Source: Drechmeria coniospora (lineage: Eukaryota; Ascomycota; Sordariomycetes; Hypocreales; Ophiocordycipitaceae). From it: a stretch of 64,000 nt of DNA. The stretch covers positions 2,008,027 through 2,072,026 of the forward strand of contig NC_054390.1 in NCBI RefSeq assembly GCF_001625195.1, in the 5' to 3' direction. The translations under genes and the position numbers were made by a program. Below, one piece after another: positions 1 through 11,254 of this stretch (position 1 is its first letter; each line of letters opens with the position of its first letter). The notes beneath the pieces are model-generated. The model was not told the DNA's origin. It did no database searches and saw only the letters and a program-made list of their open reading frames with translations.

Positions 1-2049
1 TTTAAGGTTCTTATAGTCCGTTAAAATAGTAAATAGTTCTATAATACCTTATAGGTCTACCGATTATACCTTAAGATAGCTAATAACTACTAGGAGTTCC
101 TTATTATAGATTATATAATTCCTTTTTATTAATATAAGTTTAGTTAAGTAGTAAGCTATTAATTATAGGACCCCCTTACTATTAATTTATAAAAGGTATC
201 CGCCTAGTACCTTATCTAAGTAATCAGTCTTAATAAAAGTCTTCCTATTTAGGTCCTATTATACTAGGATTAGGTATAATAAAAAGGTATACTTAAGGGA
301 TTAAAAGGCTATATCTTTTTTAGGTCCCTAGCAAAATAGTATACCCCTCCCTATAAGGGCTATAAGTAGTTCTATAAGGCTTATAAAATTAGGAATAAAT
401 TTATAGTAAAAGTTTGCAAAACCTAGGAAGCTCTAGATCCCCCTTACCTTAGTAAGTAGTTATTATTCTTAAATTATAGTAATTTTTGCTAGGTTAGGCC
501 TAACCTTAATACCTACTTAAATAATAAACCTAAGGTATTTAACTTTTATTATTATAAATATATACTTATTGAGATTTAGGTATAGACCGACTGCTTATAG
601 CTACTTAAGAATTTCTCTAACCTTAGTAGGGTAGTTAGCCTTTAATCTAAAGGTATAGATTAAAATATTATTTAAATAGGCTATAACTTACTCTTTTAAT
701 TTATCCTATAATACCCTATTAATATATCTTTAGAATAAAGCTAGTACTTTAACTAAACTAAAGGAATAAACTAACTATTTAAATAGGCTAAATTATATAT
801 AGAATACTATAAGCAGTTTATCTCCTAGTACTATATATAACTTATAGAATACTACTTATATATTTAGTTTAGTAAATTAATATACCCCTAAGAGTAAGTA
901 AAGTATTTCTTTAACTAGTAGGAGTAGGTAGTAATCCTATTATATAATCTTATTTAGGGCCTAGTAGTATATATATAGCCTTTATTCTTTATTTTCTTTT
1001 TTAGTAAGTAGTATTAGTACTACTAATACTAATAAGCTTACCTATATTTATTCCTTATTTAGTAAGTCTATAATCTATTTATAGACTTTAAGTAGTTAGT
1101 CTTATAGTATATTATATAGTAGGCCTTAGGGTAGCTATAGTATTTTTCCCTTATTGTTTTATTATAGTTAAATATAGTAGTTTTAGGAGCCTTAGTATAG
1201 TAGTAGGCCTAAGGCCTATTCCTTATTAAAGAGATTAGTATAGTCCTAAAGGGCTACTAGAAGAGTAAGTAGGGCTATTACTATTATATTTATACTTTTA
1301 GGTACTTATAGTATTATTTTTTATAGTTTTATTACTATTTCTTATAAGCTTATTACTATTAGTACTTCCTATTATTTCCGTAAAAAGATTTATACTAGCG
1401 TAAGGTATACTTCCTAGGACTTATTAAGAAGGTAGATATTATTTACTTATATAATTTAGTTACCTACTACCCTAATTATAAAGGTCCAATCTATTATATT
1501 TAAGGTAATTTATTAGTATTCTATCTATAGTACACTTAGTATAGTATTTTAACTTAGGCCTAGGATAATATATAGGAGTACTAGGCTCTTTTAGCTATTT
1601 ATATTAATTATTATATAGATTATATTAGTTATTATAGGGTAGGTAAGGGTATTACTTATATTCTGCTAAGATATTATAATAGCTATTTAGAGTAGCTATT
1701 TTATTAAAAGAGGAATAAGCTTAAGTTATAAGTATTAGGTTATTCTTTTACTAATAGCCCTATAGTAATTATAGCTACTATTAATTTAAATATTAAGGAA
1801 TCTTATAGAATTTATAAATATAGTAATAAGAAAGGGTAGTTTATTTATTCTTAGTATAATCTTTTTAAACTTAGTCTCCTAATTCCCTTAGTTCCTTATA
1901 GTTTACTTACTTATAAACCTTTTATACTTTTATATAAGACTTAGCTTAAAGGTACTTTATTTTTTTTTCCTTAGTCTTTAGTTCCTTATAAATATATTTT
2001 TCTCCCTAAGTAGTCTAAATACTTATACTTAGGGTATATAAAATTATAG
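1..2049 (-). mobile_element. Older Ty3/Gypsy copy, left part (RT-RNase H remnant)
   Basis: This stretch aligns almost base for base with 6085-8150 of the nested Gypsy element but is more AT-rich, so it is an older, more heavily RIP-mutated copy of the same family. Read on the minus strand it holds RNase H (the AERNYIIYNKELL-type motif) near 100-250 and reverse transcriptase near 500-1300. The catalytic YLDD motif reads YLNN near 670-690. No frame is open. The copy is cut at 2050-2054 by the insertion of element 2055-9449 and resumes at 9450. Its left end lies outside the window. Confidence 0.85.
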
Positions 2050-2054
2050 CTTAT

Positions 2055-2225
2055 TGTTATGGAGTTGCTAGGCGACTGCTCTAGGACTTTTAATAATGTT
2101 TATTAAAAGACTTAAAGGAGGGAAAACTACCTAATAACTAGGGCTTTTAGTTGTATGCGTTCCTCCTAGTGGGTCCCTTAGTTCCCTTTGTTCTCCTGTA
2201 TTGGGCTAAGCCCGATACTATAATA
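2055..2225 (-). repeat. Gypsy A 3' LTR (171 bp)
   Basis: On the plus strand it begins TGTTATGGAG and ends ACTATAATA, the RIP-altered form of TG...CA ends. It is preceded by the target duplication CTTAT. The same LTR recurs at 9283, 10592, 21650, 24488 (split), 37966, 43417 and 61118, so it is the most frequent LTR in the window. Confidence 0.9.
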
Positions 2226-2779
2226 TACCGTCTCGCTCTACTCGTTCGAAGTAAGGTTTAGCTATAGCTGTAGCTAATCCGCCCTTCCTAAGGCTGGTTT
2301 TCTTAATCTGTAGCTCCCCTGAAATTTTTTTTTTTTTTTTGGGTATTTGTCGGGTGCTTAGCGTATACTATTTTCTCCCTGTATTGTCCCTTATTTAGAG
2401 TTTGCTAGTTACCTAGGGCGACTAATTTTATCCCGCTCTATCCCCTCCTTAGGTATTCTCCGGGTGCTTACCGGGTGCCTAAGGCGCCTAGCGTTACCCT
2501 GCTTTTCCCCCTTGCTACTCCCTCTATATTGCCCTTTCCGTTCCCTTCCTATTGTACTTTATTGTTTTTCTTCCTTTAACTATTGTACCTACTTGTTTTC
2601 TAGCTTCTTGCTGTATGATTATTGTTAACCCCTTTGCTGCCTTCTGTTGTACTTACTCCTCTATTGCTGTTATTCCTCCCCTGTAAGGTAGGTTGCTACT
2701 TCCTTGTTGGGTCCGTTCCGTATGTCCTTTGGGCTATTGGTTAATAAGCTGGTAATAATAGGAACTGTTAATCCCCCTC

Positions 2780-3121
2780 TTGCTATTGTTGCTCCTCCCT
2801 TATGGAGGACTTATTTACCTTTTCGTTACTACCGCTGCTGCTATTATATCTGCCGCTGCGGGTACTCCTCCCCCCCCCCCCGGATGCGGCTTGGGCCCGC
2901 ATTATAGCCATTATACCGATAAGTCGGACCGTCGCTGCGCCTTAGGCGAATACTTAGTGGAGGGTGATTCCTCCGACGAGGAGTTCGTACCTCCGGAGGA
3001 GGTACGCGGAATGTACCTCCCCTGCGTTAACTGCCTTATTACTAGTAGCCGCAACGATTGCGTACCGGGCCGTAGTACTAGTTGCCGTACGTGCGCGCGC
3101 GCGTATGCTAAATGCGTTTAG
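2780..3121 (+). CDS. Antisense Cys-rich ORF in the Gypsy A 3' region, unknown function
   Basis: This open frame lies between the chromodomain and the 3' LTR of Gypsy A, on the strand opposite to gag-pol. The frame passes through a proline run coded by a 12-C tract (2870-2881), then an acidic stretch (EGDSSDEEFVPPEE), then six cysteines spaced C-x2-C-x9-C-x7-C-x2-C-x6-C that resemble a zinc-binding cluster. It stops at a TAG that could be a RIP-mutated CAG. The first methionine at 2780 is arbitrary. The same frame can be followed for about 40 codons in the inverted copy in Gypsy B near 37160-37310, until a 1-nt deletion. Function is unknown, and it may be only an antisense open frame. The surrounding GC is higher than in the rest of the element. 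Confidence 0.35.
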   Translation: MLLLLLPYGGLIYLFVTTAAAIISAAAGTPPPPPGCGLGPHYSHYTDKSDRRCALGEYLVEGDSSDEEFVPPEEVRGMYLPCVNCLITSSRNDCVPGRSTSCRTCARAYAKCV

Positions 3122-4079
3122 GTACTGTATTTATTTACTGTGCGCCCTTAGCTGTATTGCGCTTTGTGCGACCTTTGTGCTTATGCCTAGCGTAACGTCT
3201 ATATCCTGGTCGAGGCCCGCCCTAAGGTCGGAACCGTACCGGGCGCTTGCGTTGTCCTTTTGCCTGAATTTCTGGCCCTGGGCCGGGTTTAGGTTTGTAC
3301 CCTGGCTCTGGCCGAGATGGAGCCTGCCCCCGTATGCCCTACCTATACCTTTGCCCTTGTACCGGGTGTTGCCTTTCCCCCTGCTGCTACTAACGATAAT
3401 AACGACCCGAACTGTACTCTTATCCTTACCGCTAACGCCTTAACCCCGACTTAAGCGGGTAGTCGTACCGGTACTGTACTAAGCATATAGCTTGGTGTTT
3501 TTGCCTAGGGCGTAGCTCGGGCCCTAACGGGTATCTAGAGTAATGTACGTAGCCTTACCTGCCGTTAGTAAGCGCAGGAGGGCGTTAGTACCGAGTTAGT
3601 AGCTACCCTAGCCGAGATGCGCTGCAATATCTGCGAGTTGCGCGAGTCTTATGTAGATAGTTCCCCCTTAGTGTACTGTTCTGCCCCCTTTACTCCCCGT
3701 ATTACCCGTAACGTTAGTAGGTTGCGCCCGTCTTATATAGATAGTATATCTCCGTTATACTGCCCTGTTGCCTTTACCTCTTATATTGCCTAAGTTGCCT
3801 AGCGCCTTTGTTTTATACCCTTACCCCTACCCCCCTCGATAACGTTCCGCCCCTACCTAAGTACCGTAACGGATAGTTTCGAGACCCTCCCTAAGGAGAA
3901 TACTAAGGAGGACAAGAGTAAGGAGGATATAGAGACCGATAAGTTTAAGTAGTACGGCTAGTGTGTATCCGTAGTAGTAGTATTGGGTTAGGCCCTTATC
4001 GGGGGCGCTTTAGGGTTAATTTTTTCCTTCGGTATAGTTAAAATTTTATATTTCGTTTTGCGGCTTACTTGCGCTTTAC

Positions 4080-7000
4080 TATTTGTATAGGGATCTCCCT
4101 ATTACTGCGTAAATTCCTTTAGGGCTTCTGTTTATACTAAAGCCTCTATTAGTTCCTAGGTTAGTTGTTTGTAACCTAGCTATTTTATAAGGGTATTGCG
4201 TTATCCCCCTTGGCCTTGGGCCCCCCTTATTGCAAGGATGCGTTTAACTTAGTATTCCTCTTGTAAGGTACCGTCCTTATCTTAGACTAATAGTAGGCCT
4301 AGCTCCGAATTCCGTACTACCTAACTAGGTAAGGGGTTATTTACTGCCCTTTCGATAAGGTCTATATAGAAGGTAGGGTATAAGCCCTAAGGAATATTTA
4401 ATATTACTGTAAGTAGTATTAGTACTGCTAGTACCGTAAACTTAAAAGCTACTTAGTTTAGCTTCCTGTATGGCCTATTGGTTTTAATATATTTAAGGCT
4501 AAGCTAGACCTTATTACCTACTTGGAACTTCTCTACTGGGCGACCTAAAGCTACTACCGACTTATATAAGCGTTATTGTATAAAGGTAATAGCTGCTTGT
4601 ATAATTTCTGTTCCTTCCCTTAGGTATTATAGGAAAGTAATAGCCCTCCCTTTTGGTGTTATTACGCTTACTTAGTCGTCCTTTACCTTAGGTATTATAC
4701 CGATTTTGTAGCCTAACAATAGCTTGTTTGGGCTAACTCCTATAACTAAAGACTCCCTATTATTTAGGGTAAGCTGGTAGGCGGCTAGGTAGGCCGGCTA
4801 GTCGAATTGCTTAAACGAGATTAGGATCCGTAGGGTGGCTTAAATTTCCTAATTTACCCTCTTAGTACTCCTATCCGTCTAGGGGTAGTATAACGTTAAT
4901 AAGAGTTATTCCGTACTAATAAGGGAGTATAGGGATATCTAGAACTTACTAAGCCAGTCTAATCCCCGATTTGTTATAATCTAGGTAGGAAAACCCCTAA
5001 ATTGCTACTAATAGGTCTTAAACCGTTCCGTATAGGCCTTTGTACTTATTGTAGTTATTACCTTTAGTTAAATAAATTTAGAGAGGCGGTCTGTAATAAC
5101 TATTAAGAATTAGGGGTCCTTATTGTTCTATGCTAGTAGGTTAGTTATAAAGTCGATTAATATTTACTTCCAATAATGGTTTAGTAGGGGGATTAGTTAT
5201 AGGAGTCCTTATCTCTATAGACGGCTCTTGCGGCTCTAGTAGTAGTAGTAATTCCGAATATACTGTACTACGTCCTGTAATATACTATCCTAGTGGAAGT
5301 CCCGCTAAAGTACTTGGAATATTCCGTTTTGACTTGGGTGGCCCGATATAGGTAATTCGTATACTTATTATATTATTTGCGTTATTAGTAGTTCCTAGAC
5401 TAGTAACTATAGGCGTCCCCTATAGTGTATTGCGCTATAGGTACTAATAGTATAATTGGCCGTTTGTTCTTTTGTCTTTGCTTCTACCGGGAATTTCCGT
5501 ATGCTTATTGCAACTGCTTGTCGTTGGGCTTTGTATATTGTATTGTTTTGTAACGCTTGGTCCTATAATTCCTATAGGTAGGGTTCTGGGAAGAGCAGTC
5601 GGCCGGCTAGTGTATCCTGTAAAAATAGTATCTCCTTTCCTGTCTATCCTTGTACTGCTGGGAGTAGTTGGGATATATTAATAGCTCCTTGTCCCCCTTC
5701 TGTCTCTAGATGGGCCCGGTCTGCCCCTGTATTTGTAGCTATTATATCTTGGGCGCTTGGTACTTTGCAGCCGGCCCGGGCCCGGTTTGTCCCCGTATTT
5801 GCCCGATTTATTCTTGTATTTATAATTGCTGTATTCTAGATGTCCTAGGCGTTAGGACCTTCTTGCGCGGGTTGGCCTTTGGGCGCCTCCTGTAGTGTAG
5901 AGATTAATACCGGCCGAAGTATTTGTCCTAGGCGTAGTGTGTCCTTTTTGTCCTGTTCCTAACGCAAGAGCGTATCCGGCCGTTATACTTATAAGCCTAG
6001 TCTATATTGTAGCGAGTAATTAAAGTTTGTAAGGACTTCTGCCTATTGTACCTATTGTTCCGATATCTCCTGTAGTTTAGTAAAGTATTTAAGGTTCTTA
6101 TAGTCCGTTAGAATAGTAAATAGTTCTATAACGCCTTATAGGTTTACTAACTATACCTTAAGGTAGCTAATAACTACTAGGAGTTCCTTATTATAGATTA
6201 TATAATTCCTTTCTGCTAGAGTAAGTTTGGCTAAGTAGTAGGCTATTAGTCGTAGGACCCCCTTGCTATTAATTTGCAAAAGGTATCCGCCTAGTGCCTT
6301 GCCTAAGCAATTAGTCTTAACGAGAGTCTTCCTATTTGGGTCCTATTGTATTAGGATTGGGTATAATAAAAAGGCCCGCTTAAGGGATTGGAAGGCTATA
6401 TTTTCTTTAGGTCCCTAGCGAAATAGTATACCCCTCCCTGTAAGGGCTATAAGTAGTTCCGTAAGGCTTGTAAAATTAGGAATAAATTTGCAGTAGAAGT
6501 TTGCAAAACCTAGGAAGCTCCTAATCCCCTTTACCTTAGTAGGTAGTTGCTATTCTTAAATTGCAGTAATTTTTGCTGGGTTAGGCCTAACCTTAATGCC
6601 TGCTTGGATAATAAACCTAAGGTATTTAACTTCTGTTATTGTAAATGTATACTTATTGAGATCTAGGTATAGACCGGCTGCCTGGAGCCGCTTAAGGATT
6701 TCCCTAACCTTAGTAAGGTAGTCGGCCTTCGATCCGGAGGTATAGATTAGGATATTGTCTAGATAGGCTATAACCTACTCCCTTAATTTATCCTGCAATA
6801 CCCTATTAATATATCTTTAGAATAAAGCTAGTGCTCCGGCTAAACCGAAGGGGTAGACTAACTATTTGAATAGACTAAATTGTATACAGAATACTATAAG
6901 CGGTTTATCTCCTAGCGCTATACGTAACTTATAGAATGCTGCTTATACGTTTAGTTTAGTAAACTAGCGTACCCCTAAGAGTAAGCGTAGCGTTTCTTTA

Positions 7001-8130
7001 ACTAGCGGGAGTAGGTAGTAATCCTATTATATAATCTTGTTTAGGGCCCGGTAGTCTATATATAGCCTTTATCCTTTGTTTTCTTTTTTAGTAAGTAGTA
7101 TTAGTGCTACTACTGCTAATAAACTTGCCTGTATTTATTCCTTGTCCAGTAGGTCTGTAATTTGTTTTCGGACTTCGAGTAGTTAGTCTTATAGCAAATT
7201 GTATAGTAGGCCCTAGGGTAGCTATAGTATTTCTCCCTTATCGTTTTGTTATAGTTGGATATAGTAGTTCTGGGAACCCTAGTATAGTGGTAGGCCTAAG
7301 GCTTGTTCCTTATCGAAGAGATTAGTATAGTCCTAGAGGGCTACCGGAAGAGTGGGTAGGGCTATTGCTGTTATATTTGTACTTTTGGGTACTTGTAGTG
7401 CTGTTTCTTGTAGTTTTATTGCTATTTCTCGCAAGCTTATTACTATTAGTACTCCCTATTGTTTCCGTAAAAAGGTTTGTACTAGCGTAAGGTATACCTC
7501 CTGGGACCTATTGGGGGGGCGGATGTCGTTTACTTATACGATTTAGTTACCTACCGCCCCGATTGTAAGGGTCCGATCTATTGCATTTAGGGTAACCCGT
7601 TAGTATTCTATTTATAGTAGACCTAGTATAGTGTCTCGACTTAGGCCTAGGATAACGTATAGGAGTACTAGGCTCTCCTAGCTATTTATATTGATTGTTG
7701 TACGGACTATATTAGTTATTGTAGGGTAGGCGAGGGTATTGCTTATATTCCGCTAAGAAGTTATAATAGCCGTTTGGAGTAGCCGTTTTGTTGGAAGAGG
7801 GATAAGCTTAAGTTATAGGCGTTAGGCTATCCTTTTACTAATAGCCCTATAGTAGTTATAGCTACTATCGATTTAAATATTAAGGAATCTTATAGAGTTT
7901 ATAAGTATAGCAATAAGAAAGGGTAGTCTATTTATCCTTAGTATAATCTTTTTAAACTTAGTCTTCTAATTCCCCTAGTTCCTTATAGTCCGCTTACCTA
8001 TAAACCCTTTGTACCTTTGTATAAGACTTAGCTTAAAGGCGCTTTATTTCCCTCCTTTTCCTTAGTCTTTAATTCCTTGCGAATATATTCTTCTCCCTAA
8101 GCGGCCTAAATACTTATCCCTAGGGTATAT
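4080..8130 (-). pseudogene. Gypsy A pol: protease, RT, RNase H, integrase, chromodomain (broken)
   Basis: Read on the minus strand from 8130 downward, protease is expected near 7400-7900 (weakly seen). RT follows, with YLDN instead of YLDD at 6754-6765. RNase H is near 6085-6300. Integrase is near 4650-5250, with recognisable VITDRLSKFI and TDRS segments. The integrase C-terminal part is near 4350-4500 (FQVGNKV and NIPQGLYPTF-like text). A chromodomain-like EEYQVKRILATRGA segment lies near 4150-4290. Stops are nearly all TAG at positions where the family has Gln or Trp, as RIP produces. The second catalytic Asp of RT is changed to Asn (GAC to AAT), so the enzyme would be dead even without the stops. 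Confidence 0.8.
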
Positions 8131-8159
8131 AGGATTGCAGCTCGTTATAGGTATTATTA

Positions 8160-9250
8160 AATATAGTAGCCTCCCTCCCTGTAGCGGATATATATACCGG
8201 CCGCCCTATACCTGTTTCTTTCTTCCCGTATAACCTATTTCGCCTGCTGTTAGGGCCCGCCTTAGCCCCGGTTTGTTTTCGTTATTGGTTTAGTTATAGC
8301 CGCTTTAGGCCCAGCTGTAGCCCTAGAGCCCGCCGTATTGACCCTTAATATTAGGGTATTACTGTCCTTATTGGGTCGGGAGGTTGCTCTGGCCGTCCCC
8401 TAGCTAGGCCCGCCTTAGTCCTTAATTTTATCCTTTATGCGTTGTAATTCTATTTTGGATATAATTCGTTTATATATATCGACCGCCTTATTGTAGTTAT
8501 TTATTGTAGTCCCCCGCTAAAGGATATAGTCCCTTATTCTCTTAGTTAGCCTAATATAGAGCTTTATAAGCTTTACCTTACTAGGTTAATGCATCCCTCC
8601 TGCTAGTATAAGCTTTTCTTTAAAGCGTATAAGGAATGCTAGGAACGACTCTAATATCCCTTGCCTAATATCCTCTAGTTCGATAACTACTAGTTGCTAG
8701 CAGTAGGGGTTGCTATAAGCCGATTCGAGGTACGTTAGAAATTGGAACGGGTTGTAACTAATACGGGAGCCTTCCTTAAAGTATGTTGTAACTTATCGCT
8801 GGACTTTGGCCGAGAGGTTTTGCTAAACGAAGATCTATTAGTCCTAGGCGGACCTAATAAAGTCCCTATCTACCTAGAGCTTGCGGTTTATGCAGAACTT
8901 CCAGGCTGCAAAGGTACCCTTATTGCTATCGTACGGGTCCTCGACCGGAATCGGTTTGCGTTTAATACGGGCCCGTAGTATGCCCGACTTATCCCCGGTC
9001 CGTTCCTACTAGGGGTCGATTGTTAAGGTGTCTATTGGCTAGGCCAACGAGTGCCCTAGGTCCTACTGTACCTGTTGCTGCCTATTCTTTTGTAGAGCTA
9101 AGATTTAGACAGAGTACGTTTCTATTTAGGCGTGCATTCGGCCAAACTCTATATGGACTTTTGCTATAAAGTCCTCTATAACTTACTGGAGGTTTATTTC
9201 TTTGGGTTTCCCCTTATCTATTTTAACTAACGATAGTTAGGCTTTTCCTT
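8160..9250 (-). pseudogene. Gypsy A gag (broken)
   Basis: On the minus strand the frame from about 8800 to 8440 reads as a retrotransposon capsid segment (FKEGSRISYNPFQFLTYLES, then RQGILESFLAFLIRFKEKL). Near 8165-8210 the text YIRYREGGYYI..YL fits a zinc knuckle C-x2-C-x4-H-x4-C in which Cys and His codons became Tyr, a TGC to TAC change that RIP would give. That last reading is inference. The plus-strand ORF at 8742-8978 is only the antisense of this gag and is not called as a gene. Confidence 0.7.
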
Positions 9251-9282
9251 CCTCCTAACCGGTATAAGTAAAGTCTTTTAAA

Positions 9283-9449
9283 TATTACGGAGTTACTAGG
9301 CAACTGCTCTAGGACTCTTAATAATATTAAAAGACTTAAAGGAGGGAAAACTACCTAACAACTAGGGCTTTTAGTTATGTATGTTCCTCCTAGTGGGTCC
9401 CTTAGTTCCCTTTGTTCTCCTGTATTGGGCTAAGCCCAATACCATAACA
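9283..9449 (-). repeat. Gypsy A 5' LTR (167 bp)
   Basis: It matches the 2055-2225 LTR apart from a 4-bp gap in the TTTAATAATATT region and scattered transitions. It ends CCATAACA, the original TAACA end, and is followed by the CTTAT target duplication. On the minus strand the gag leader begins directly after it. Confidence 0.9.
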
Positions 9450-10591
9450 CTTATTATAGGTATTATTAGATATAATAGCCTTCCTTCCTATAGTAGATAT
9501 ATATACTAGCTACTTTATATTTATTTCTCTCTTTTTATATAACTTATTTTACCTACTATTAGGGCCCGCCTTAGCTCCGGTTTGTTTTTATTATTAGCTT
9601 AGTTATAGTTACTTTAGGCCTAGCTATAGCCCTAGAGCCTACTGTATTAACCCTTAATACTAGGGTATTATTATTCTTATTAGGTTAGGTGGTTACTTTA
9701 GCTATTCCCTAGCCGGGCCTACTTTAGTCCTTAATTTTATTCTCTATATATTGCAATTCTATTTTAGATATAATTTATTTATATATATTAACTACCTTAT
9801 TATAGTTATTTATTATAGTCCCTTACTAAAGGATATAGTTCTTTATTCTCTTAGTTAGCCTAATATAAAGCTTTATAAGTTTTACTTTACTAGGCTAATA
9901 TATCCCTCCTATTAGTATAAGCTTTTCTTTAAAATATATAAGGAATACTAGGAATAACTTTAACGTCCCTTGCCTAATATCCTTTAGTTTAATAACTATT
10001 AGTTACTAATAGTAGGAGTTACTATAAGTTAATTTAAGGTATATTAAAAATTAAAATAAATTATAACTAATATAGGAGCCTTCTTTAAAGTATATTATAA
10101 CTTATTGCTAGACTTTAGCTAAAAGGTTTTACTAAATAAAGATCTATTAGTCTTAGGTAGACCTAATAAAGTCCCTATCTACCTAAAGCTTACGGTCTAT
10201 ATAGAACTTCTAGGCTATAAAGGTACTCTTATTACTATTATATAGGTCCCTAACTGGAATTAGTTTATATTTAATATAGGCTTATAGTATACTTAATTTA
10301 TCCCTAGTTTATTCCTACTAGGAGTTAATTATTAAGGTATCTATTAGCTAGGCTAATAAGTACCCTAGGTCCTACTATACTTATTACTACTTATTCTTCT
10401 ATAGAGCTAAGATTTAAATAGAGTATATTTCTATTTAGGTATATATTTAGCTAAACTCTATATAGACTTTTGCTATAAAGTCCTTTATAACTTACTAAAG
10501 GTTAATTTCTTTAGGCTTCCCCTTATCTATTTTAACTTACAATAGTTAGGCTTTTCCTTCCTCCTAACCGGTATAAGTAAAGTCTTTTAAA
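9450..10591 (-). mobile_element. Older Gypsy copy, right part (gag remnant)
   Basis: This continues the copy interrupted at 2049. It aligns with 8140-9282 of Gypsy A with many extra C-to-T and G-to-A changes. It contains the gag region on the minus strand with no open frame. Confidence 0.85.
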
Positions 10592-10763
10592 TATTATAGA
10601 GTTACTAGGCAATTGCTTTAGGACTTTTAATAATATTTATTAAAAGACTTAAAGGATAGGAAAACTACTTAGTAACTAGGGCTTCTAGTTGTATGTATTC
10701 CTCTTAGTAGGTCCCTTGGTTCTCTTTGTTCTCCTATATTGGGCTAAGCCTAATACTATAATA
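10592..10763 (-). repeat. LTR of the older Gypsy copy
   Basis: A 172-bp relative of the Gypsy A LTR, starting TATTATAGAG and ending CTATAATA. It abuts the Copia linker array at 10764, so the older Gypsy inserted into a Copia element. The matching left end is off the window. Confidence 0.85.
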
Positions 10764-11165
10764 TACTAGTCCTAGTAGGACTAGTTAGTCTGTTGGCTCC
10801 TTGCAACCTACTAGTCCTAGTAGGATTAGTAGGTCTACTAGTCCTAGTAGGATTAGTAGGTCTACTAGCCCTAGTAGGGCTAGTAGGTCTGTTGGTTCCT
10901 TATAACCTACTGGTCCTAGTAGGACTAGTAGGTCTACTAGCCCTAGTAGGGTTAGTAGGTCTATTAGTTCCTTGTAACTTACTGGTCTTAGTAGGACTAG
11001 TAGGTCCGTTGGCCCCCTTTGTCTCCCTAGGTATTAGGGGACTAGAGGTATTTTGCGAGGTATAGTCTTCTATCTTAATTTCCCCCTCTAACTTTAGTCC
11101 TTAAAGGCTAGGACTTAGTAGTTATTAAAGTCCTTAGGAGATAGGGCCGATACCTTTTAGGACTT
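10764..11165 (-). repeat. Copia linker with palindromic CTAGTCCTAGTAGG repeats
   Basis: About 240 bp of imperfect tandem units built around ACTAGTCCTAGTAGGACTAGT-like inverted repeats, separated by CTGTTGG(C/T)TCCTTGCAAC spacers. It is followed by unique sequence (TTTGTCTCCCTAGG...) that is the reverse complement of 16900-17070. It is therefore the integrase-to-RT linker of a Copia polyprotein, on the minus strand. The open frame at 10793-11065 (NLLVLVGLVG repeats) is the antisense of this linker and not a protein gene. Confidence 0.75.
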
Positions 11166-11254
11166 TTAGGAAGGTAGTTTTTGTTCTTTGCAATTAATGC
11201 GCAAGAGGAGGAAATAGTAAAAGTATATTGTACGGACTAGTAAATTAATTATAC

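Larger units (their letters stand above)
2055..9449 (-). mobile_element. Gypsy A: near-complete chromodomain Ty3/Gypsy retrotransposon
   Basis: A 7395-bp element bounded by two similar LTRs, with a 5-bp target duplication CTTAT at 2050-2054 and 9450-9454. On the minus strand the order is 5' LTR (9283-9449), gag, protease, RT, RNase H, integrase, chromodomain, about 1.8 kb of extra sequence, then 3' LTR (2055-2225). The gene order with integrase after RNase H, plus the chromodomain, identifies it as a chromovirus-type Ty3/Gypsy element. It is less RIP-mutated than its host copy, so it inserted later. Frames are broken mainly by TAG where Gln or Trp is expected, so it is non-autonomous now. Confidence 0.9.

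Noticed and set aside
2964..3443. 159-codon hydrophobic ORF overlapping the antisense Cys-rich frame
   Set aside because: The composition looks like an out-of-frame reading of GC-rich sequence, and I found no motif or conserved frame in the other copies.
8742..8978. Plus-strand ORF of 78 codons with normal-looking composition
   Set aside because: It is exactly antisense to the Gypsy A gag region, which matches the capsid pattern on the minus strand.
10793..11065. Open frame of NLLVLVGLVG repeats resembling a membrane protein, and its counterpart at 17036-17254 on the minus strand
   Set aside because: Both are antisense translations of the palindromic Copia linker array. The hydrophobic text arises from the CTAGTCCTAGTAGG repeat.
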